In this document: piece after piece, positions 58,281 through 64,000 of the stretch
Layout of the letters: the number at the start of each line of letters is the position of its first letter
How positions within the stretch are numbered: the stretch's first letter is position 1
Origin: Caulochytrium protostelioides
Lineage: Eukaryota > Chytridiomycota > Caulochytriomycetes > Caulochytriales > Caulochytriaceae
DNA: 64,000 nucleotides
Direction: 5' to 3'
Assembly: GCA_003615045.1 (NCBI GenBank)
Contig: ML014156.1
Coordinates: 1-64,000 of the forward strand
Program-made: the position numbers and the translations under genes
The notes under the pieces: model-generated
The model's database searches: none
Told to the model about the DNA's origin: nothing
The model's input: the letters and a program-made list of their open reading frames with translations, nothing else

Positions 58281-58822
58281 ATCTGCCCACCAGCAATCTC
58301 CATAATTTTTTCCGGTGTATTGCAAAATTTAAATAGACCATCGCATGGCCAGTCACCACACTATTCTTCAAGCATTTGGGAACTGATGTCTCCAATGGAC
58401 TCAATTTCCGATTCCGATTTCGGGCACTCAATCGTTTTGAAGAACGTCTCACCTGAGTGTACATCATAGGATTATCGAGACAATAAGCCATAGCGCGCAT
58501 GTCATAACACCACCATACCAGGTCGTCGCAACGGTGTGAGTATTCGATTCGTCATTCGATGTATAGCAAACTGGGCAGATGAGAATGTCGGAAAAAAGAT
58601 CCCACTGATTCGACTCACCTTGACGCATTTTACTATCCCGGTACCATCAATGAGTACAGGAGTCAAGCGTCATCGCAGATGTCATACAAAGGCCAGACAA
58701 GCAACAAGGCTTCAATCACAAAAGGAGATGAGTAAGGAGTGTGACACTTAGATGAAAGGAAATCACTAGGCATGAAACGATCCACCAGATAAAATCATAA
58801 TGCTGGGTTCACCATGGATAAC
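58281..58822. other. Convergent 3' region, ARM/BTB-like / shugoshin
   Basis: About 540 AT-rich bases lie between two convergent genes. No gene or repeat was recognised. Confidence 0.4.
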
Positions 58823-61140
58823 CTACCGGCGTAGCGACGGTTCGCTGTAGTTGACCAAGATGGCACGCCGGCGCACCGGTCGCCGTACGTTTCCTCCGCC
58901 GACCTCACCGATGGGGGGCGACGCGTAACCCCTTGACAATGATTTGGTGTGTATGGCAGCAGGATCAATTTCCCGTTTGACGGGAGCAATCGGTTCAACG
59001 ATTGCTGTGTGACCATCACCATCGTCAGTAACAAGGATCGCCGTGGTGGATGACGTTAAAGGGGCACTGGAGAGATCCACGGATTGTTTGGCTGACCCAG
59101 GGACCATTATGTTAGATGCTTGTGGATCAAGCAAAACTGTCTCATCAGACGCCTTTGACGGCAAGTTGGTCGTATTGTTGTCGCTTGACGGCAGATCACG
59201 GGAATCATTCGTGCAAGCTGGACGGGATGGCACCATTGCACTTTTGACAGTCGTCCCGCCAGCAGCATCCTTGTCGTTGGGGGAAATGCATTTTCCTCGG
59301 TTTGAGACAGGTGCCAAGCCATATAGCGACCTCGCGTTGGATTCGAGAGCAGGGACTAACGGGGGAGATACAGCTGAGATTGAAACCATGCTATTGGGCA
59401 TCGCGGTAGGATGAGGCTCGCCGTCACTGGATGTTTCCTCGTCAGCATCTGGACGCGCCTCTTCCATGACTAGATCAGGCTCCTTAGCCGCCGCCGCATC
59501 CTCATGATCTGGCGTGAGTCGCATGATATTTGCCACAGGGCGAAACGTGCTAGGATCTCGTCCTCGTGGTCCAGCATGTGTTTGTGTGTGCCCGCGTTTC
59601 GCACGCAGACTACGACGCATCTCGGTGACTGATGTCGTACTAACTATTTCTTGCCCAAATGACTTTTCAAAGTCTGCCGCATTATTAATGGCAGCGGCAG
59701 CATGGTTAGACAAAGACTGCGAGGGCGAGGTATTCTTTGATTTACTCTCATTCATCTCAGCATGATTTTCAGACAGCACAGAGCTGGGACGGCTCACTGG
59801 TGACATGCTCTCGCTATTCTGCTGCAAATCTGGAGAAGGCTTCAGAATATCCATCGTTGCCAGTGCGTTCTCCGTGCTGGACTGCTTCTGATCGGAACTT
59901 TGTTGATTGGAACGCTGGCCGTGAGCCGCAGCATGGGCTAGGAGGGGCACCAACCCACGTTGGAGAATATGAACCCCATGCTCCATGCTATGAAGTGTGG
60001 ATTGAACCCATTTCAGTGCATGATGGCAGTGGTGCTGAACATGAAAAAATAAAGTCAATCAACGTAGTGAGCCAGTTGCAGATTTGAAAGAATTGGAAAG
60101 CCCCAATCAAGCTGTATCCTCTCTCACAGGCGCTGAAACGCACGATGCAAATCAGAACACTTACTGCAATATCTGTCAGAGCAGCGTCGGATTCAGTGCG
60201 TGCCGCTAAATCAGCTTTCATTTGCAGGATTTGAACTTGAGCACGATTGTGATTCATCTCGAGCTCCAGTATTTGGTCCTACGGTCATACGGTCATACAT
60301 TTGGTCTGGTGAGCCTCACTAGTTAACCATGGGGTGTGTTGTAATAAAGATCGGCCGAACAGGATCATTTTTCCACACTTACAGCCAAAACTCGTCGCTC
60401 ATTTTGCAGTTTGCGTAGCTGCGTAGAAAGAATTGCATTCGATCTAGAAAGCGTCAAAATATCATGGTTTAAATCTCGATGAGTATTCCGCCTACGATGT
60501 TAGTAATTCAAATAATATGGGCTCTTACCGAATGATTTCGTAATTTTGTCTCTGATGGCGGCGGATGACTGATTGGTTAGACGGGATAGAACAAGCAAAA
60601 TGGAAGCAGCCAAATTACCAATGAACGGGTGAGTCAAAAGTCAGCTACCCTGCTAGTCATAGGCATGCGTGACTGCGAGAACCTACATGATTCTGAGTCC
60701 GTGTCTTCTTCCATAGGCCATGCACCGCCTGAAACGGCAGGCATCATGCGTTCTGTCCGAGGAGCGGGATTAAGTTGCGCGCGGGTCAACGACTGGGTGC
60801 TGGGCCGATTGTTGCGACGGGGCGTTGGAAGCTGCCCTGAGATCGGCCCGATGGAGATCGAGGGATGGTCTGTCTGCGATATAAATGCGGCGCTGGCCGT
60901 AGACGGTATACGAGGAATGCTGAAGTTTCCAGGAGTGTCCTGCGCGCCGGGTGACGGCCTCACCACTCGTCCTGCCGAGCTGCTAAAAAGTCCAAGTGGC
61001 AGCTGGATGCTGCGTGTGGGCAGCGGAAGGGCCGCATGACTTGCTTGGGCAGGATTGGGTATGGCTGAAATACTTGGGTTCGATACCGTATTGGCCGGCA
61101 CGGTTAAGTTGCCTGCGAGGTTTCGGGATGACGACGCCAT
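58823..61140 (-). CDS. SGO1: Shugoshin (five exons)
   Basis: Proposed exons: 61140-60687, 60568-60529, 60491-60383, 60278-60165 and 60034-58823, giving 642 residues. All introns are GT-AG and the phases agree. The short exons encode the N-terminal shugoshin coiled coil (RRHQRQNYEIIRRNTHRDLN, then ILTLSRSNAILSTQLRKLQ and DQILELEMNHNRAQVQILQM). The last 12 residues, ILVNYSEPSLRR after a run of arginines, match the shugoshin C-terminal motif that binds phosphorylated H2A/centromeric chromatin. Shugoshin recruits PP2A-B56 to protect cohesin at centromeres. The coiled-coil exons and the last exon are secure. The first exon, a Pro/Ser-rich extension of about 150 residues, and its splice donor (GTAGGT) are less certain, because the coiled coil usually starts close to the N-terminus. 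Confidence 0.8.
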
Positions 61141-61806
61141 TGCTACAGTATTGACGCAAAGGAATATCGAATTGCCGAAGATGCGAGGCTAGCAATGATA
61201 GTAATCGAGAGCTTGTGCTACAACCACTTACGGGTCGGACGGGTAGCAGAGAGAGAATGCTCCACCAACGATTTAATGATTACCGATGACACCAGTGTAC
61301 TGCCTAGTACTGTACAAGAGGATTTCTATTCTTAAGTGACTCCAGCAGCTGTCAAAGCACATGAAACATCGAGATCTTGGCCGCCTTTCTTGCTTTTGCC
61401 TATCGTCTGTCTGTGAGGCTGGTTCGGCGTCCCAACGCTGCACCAAGGTCGCACAATACTGATGCCCCCGTTGGGCTTGCTTTCTCGATTTCCTTCACGA
61501 ATTTCGCTGTGAGTCCAATGGCAGTTTAAGCCCCGTCGCTCCCACCACCGATGCCCGGCATGCCGACATCATCGCCGAGTTCCCCACGAAAGGAACAGCG
61601 CCGAAGCAGGAGCCGAAGCTGGGACAGTTCACGATCTGAGCTCGAGAAACCAAAACCAAAATCAAAATCAGACGAAAAATCAAAAATCAAAATCGTCGAA
61701 GGACAGGCCAAAATCGTCAAGCAGTTCGCTGAAGAGCGCATCACTGTGAGAGCCAAACCCCTTTGACAGCGTTGGTTCTTTCAAAGACAAGTTTCCGAGG
61801 CGACGT

Positions 61807-62150
61807 TCAACTGGCCTCCAGCCCAAAATTTTTGAGGCCGGCTTCTACATCGTATTGTTTTCGGGTCAGTTCCCAGCTGTCGATCTGGCCGTGGGGCCAC
61901 TCCATCATAGAAAGAAGATGCTGATTCTGCCAGCTCCCGAAGATGCTGTATTTATTCAAGCTCTCTGCCAAGGACACTCTGTATTGGGGACGGCCTTTGG
62001 GGTAGGCACGTCGTCCGCCATCTTGCGCTCGAAGTGCACGCATACGCTGATGCCGCCGGGGTTCACCGCAAGAAGCCCCATTAAGTGGGACTGACCGGCA
62101 TACTGATGTGTCACGGTCGCGACATCCGCTTTCACGGGCAGAGTGGACAC
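61807..62150 (-). pseudogene. Fanzor relic, copy D, N-terminal/RuvC-I half
   Basis: The minus strand encodes GISVCVHFERKMADDVP (copy A: TSMWVHFVRKKKVADVVP) and, after a frame change, SIFGSWQNQHLLSMMEWPHG then QIDSWELTRKQYDVEAGLKN (copy A: CIIGNDPDHTNIFSMAM and VVSWKLSQRQYYVESGMK). The Asp of RuvC-I is replaced in this copy. The half is inverted relative to the C-terminal half that follows at about 62180. Confidence 0.7.
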
Positions 62151-62179
62151 GGTCGTGTCGATCTCGCATCCAAGGCGGG

Positions 62180-62530
62180 CGCCCTCCCGGCCGGGTCGAC
62201 GGCATTCAACTGGGTCACCCGGTATGAATGCCCAGACACATGTGGTCCTGACACCCGGTCAACTCCAGCGCCAGGAGACCGTGGTCTGAGGATTGCTGTG
62301 GTGTGATGCCTCCAACGACAAGTTGGTGAACCGCGATCTCAATGCCACGTTGAACATCCGACGCTGCATGGCCTTGCCCGTCAGATCGAAAGTGATGTGC
62401 CGCAGCCCGGAGTAAACCAAGTTGCAACCCAAAAGCGTCAAGCTCATCCGACACTGAACCAAAATGCTCGGTGCCTCGGTGTGGGACCCTTTCGGGGCAC
62501 CACGGAGGGCATGGTGTGCGTGTTAGGTAG
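62180..62530 (+). pseudogene. Fanzor relic, copy D, zinc-knuckle/RuvC-III half
   Basis: The plus strand encodes VTRYECPDTCGPDTRSTPAP, then LVNRDLNATLNIRRCMALPV, and continues into the shared tail with TCATCCGACACTGAACC at about 62443-62459. The zinc-knuckle CPxxC and the RD.NA motif are better preserved than in copy A. It is the reverse orientation of the RuvC-I half, so the two halves lie head to head. Confidence 0.72.
62474..62508 (+). ncRNA. Candidate Fanzor omega-RNA hairpin, copy D
   Basis: CCTC (62474-62477) pairs with GAGG (62505-62508), with GGTG/CAC continuing the stem after a mismatch. It occupies the same place as the hairpins in copies A and C. RNA function is inferred. Confidence 0.35.
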
Positions 62531-63238
62531 CGGAGGGTGCGCCTCTATGTCTTCGTTAAAACGTATATATCGGATCCGGCAACGCTCCTGAACGAACCGC
62601 TCGAACCCGCCGTGGCCAGACGCGCCCAGCATGACGCTGTGCCTCGCGATTAGATGGGCATCCCGAATGCCGGCTCCAAGGTCGTTTCCTGAGTCCCAGG
62701 CTGATGCGAGTCCTGAACCCACGGCCACCCAAGCGGCTAAAGCCTCCGCCCCAGACACGGACACTGATTCTACTCCCGCACGTTCGGAGTAACTCTACCT
62801 CCGTCTGTTGTTCTCTCTGATCCGGCGGCGAGTAACATTTCGGCAGTTTTATCAAGTAGAGCAGTAAGCAGCCGACGCGGAGGAGTCGCCCGACGAATCC
62901 ATCCGCGCCGAGAGGAGAAGACAAAGAAAAAAAAAGGATGGAGGGCGAACGAAGCATGATCGGTCAGAGTCGTCGGGGTTCGGGAACGCGCGTGGCGATG
63001 CGAGAAAGAGAGTCGGCGCAAGACGGAACTATGTACAAAGTGTAAGAAAAGAGAACGTAGAACGAAGAATAAAAAGAAGGGAAGAGAGGGGGGCTCGGAT
63101 GACCAGGACGGCTGAGGTCGCCACGCGACACGCAGACAACCACGAAACAAAGGTCATTTCTCCGCAGAGCAATCGACCGCCCCACGTGTCGCGCACTGTC
63201 GCGCGCTTCGAATATCGTCAGGCATCCACGGTGGCCGT

Positions 63239-64000
63239 TTACTGCGCAGCAGCGGCCGTGTACTTGCTCATGTCGATGCCGCGAGCAGCCAGCTCCTCGT
63301 CAGCCCACATCGGGATCAGCCTCCTGGTCAAGTCTGGCCTGATGTCGCACTCTTGCTGAGTGAAGTTGAAGAGCGCTGGAAGGGGCCGGCCCTCCATAAA
63401 GCGCGTCGCCGGGTCGCGGAGCTCGTCGAAGAACGGGTGGAGCATGGCCTCGCTGGCGGTGAGACGGGTCGACGGTGTGTACGCGAGGCAGGTCTCCAGC
63501 AGAGAGAGCGCCTCCGGCGACGGGCGGTTGCGGAAGATCTTGGTCCACACACAAGCCTTAATTTGCGGGAACTTGTACTCCGTGTAGTTGTGGTTCATTG
63601 CCTTGATCTGTTCACGCGTCGGCGTGCCGAGAACTTTGATGATCTCGACGAGCTGGTCGACGCCTGAGTCGCCTGGGAAAATTGGCTGCCCCAGCATCAG
63701 CTCTGCCATCACACACCCGGCCGACCAAATGTCGATAGCCGTCGTGTAGTTCGTGGCGCCAAAGATCAACTCAGGCGCACGGTAGTAGCGCGAACAGATG
63801 TAGGAAACGTTCGGCTCCGAGGGCACCAGGATCTTGGCGCTGCCAAAATCACAGAGCTTCAGCACGCCCGTGTGGTTATCGAGCAGCAGATTCTGGGGCT
63901 TGATGTCGCGGTGGCACACGCCCAGCGAGTGGATGTATGCGAGCGAGCGGAACAGCTGGTACATGAAAAGCTTGACGTTCAGCGCCGGCATGTGCTGCTT
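63239..64000 (-). CDS. GSK3: Glycogen synthase kinase-3 (partial)
   Basis: This is the C-terminal part of a GSK3/shaggy kinase; the coding sequence enters from the right edge, and the N-lobe is outside the window. Visible are [20 protein letters not shown], the catalytic [12 protein letters not shown], the DFG loop CDFGSAKIL, and the activation loop [20 protein letters not shown] containing the autophosphorylated Tyr of GSK3. Further on are [20 protein letters not shown] and [13 protein letters not shown]3 is a CMGC Ser/Thr kinase in nutrient, cell-fate and stress signalling. The C-terminal tail ends [16 protein letters not shown]. About 250 residues lie within the window. Confidence 0.96.
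   Translation of the reverse strand, partial: KQHMPALNVKLFMYQLFRSLAYIHSLGVCHRDIKPQNLLLDNHTGVLKLCDFGSAKILVPSEPNVSYICSRYYRAPELIFGATNYTTAIDIWSAGCVMAELMLGQPIFPGDSGVDQLVEIIKVLGTPTREQIKAMNHNYTEYKFPQIKACVWTKIFRNRPSPEALSLLETCLAYTPSTRLTASEAMLHPFFDELRDPATRFMEGRPLPALFNFTQQECDIRPDLTRRLIPMWADEELAARGIDMSKYTAAAAQ

Larger units (their letters stand above)
61141..63238. other. Intergenic region with split Fanzor relic D
   Basis: About 2.1 kb lies between the shugoshin start (minus) and the GSK3 3' end (minus). Fanzor copy D occupies about 61807-62530. No other gene was recognised. The stretch 62770-63230 is the GSK3 3' side and has A-rich runs. Confidence 0.45.

Overview
The window looks like nuclear DNA of an early-diverging, zoosporic (flagellated) fungus. 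It encodes two motile-cilium proteins (CCDC113/CFAP263 and CFAP157) beside an APSES/ankyrin cell-cycle transcription factor of the kind found in fungi. The rest are eukaryotic housekeeping genes: PDCD5, COG8, a mitochondrial carrier, a fatty-acid elongase, a UBP-type protease, Trm6, BRD8, SDF2 ending in HDEL, an Alba/RPP25 protein, EndoG, ERB1/BOP1, FANCL, shugoshin and GSK3. Genes are compact and on both strands. Most are intronless; introns were resolved only in the IAH1-like esterase (one), SDF2 (one) and shugoshin (four). The genus cannot be named from the sequence. No rRNA, convincing tRNA or CRISPR was found.

Layout. 1-550 (-) is the N-terminal part of a secreted or membrane-anchored protein that runs off the left edge. 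2.1-9.9 kb holds CCDC113(+), PDCD5(-), COG8(+) and a carnitine-carrier-like protein(-). 10.3-12.1 kb is a decayed Fanzor (eukaryotic TnpB) element. 12.7-22.2 kb holds the elongase(+), the UBP(+) and the APSES factor(-). 24.3-30.2 kb holds the IAH1-like esterase(+), a coiled-coil protein(-) and TRM6(-). 31.1-41.3 kb holds BRD8(+), SDF2(-), CFAP157(+), a tyrosine phosphatase(-) and a DMT-type transporter(-). 43.3-50.5 kb holds Alba(+), EndoG(+), ERB1(-) and FANCL(+). 52.9-61.1 kb holds a 1804-residue ARM/BTB-like protein(+) and shugoshin(-). GSK3(-) runs off the right edge.

The most notable content is a set of four degraded Fanzor copies: A about 10.29-12.09 kb, B about 27.1-27.34 kb, C about 51.5-51.9 kb and D about 61.8-62.5 kb. 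All three RuvC acidic motifs are recognisable in copy A, spread over different frames. Three copies share a conserved sequence after the RuvC-III motif that can fold into a hairpin whose base pairs covary, which makes it a candidate guide (omega) RNA scaffold. Copy D is split into two inverted halves. Copy B is open in frame with the gene below it.

Two short arrays of tandem palindromes are also unusual: a 20-bp-period array of CACGTG-centred sites upstream of BRD8, and a 15-bp array of GATGCGCATC palindromes upstream of the ARM/BTB-like gene. Base composition drops visibly from about 50 kb onward compared with the very GC-rich left half.
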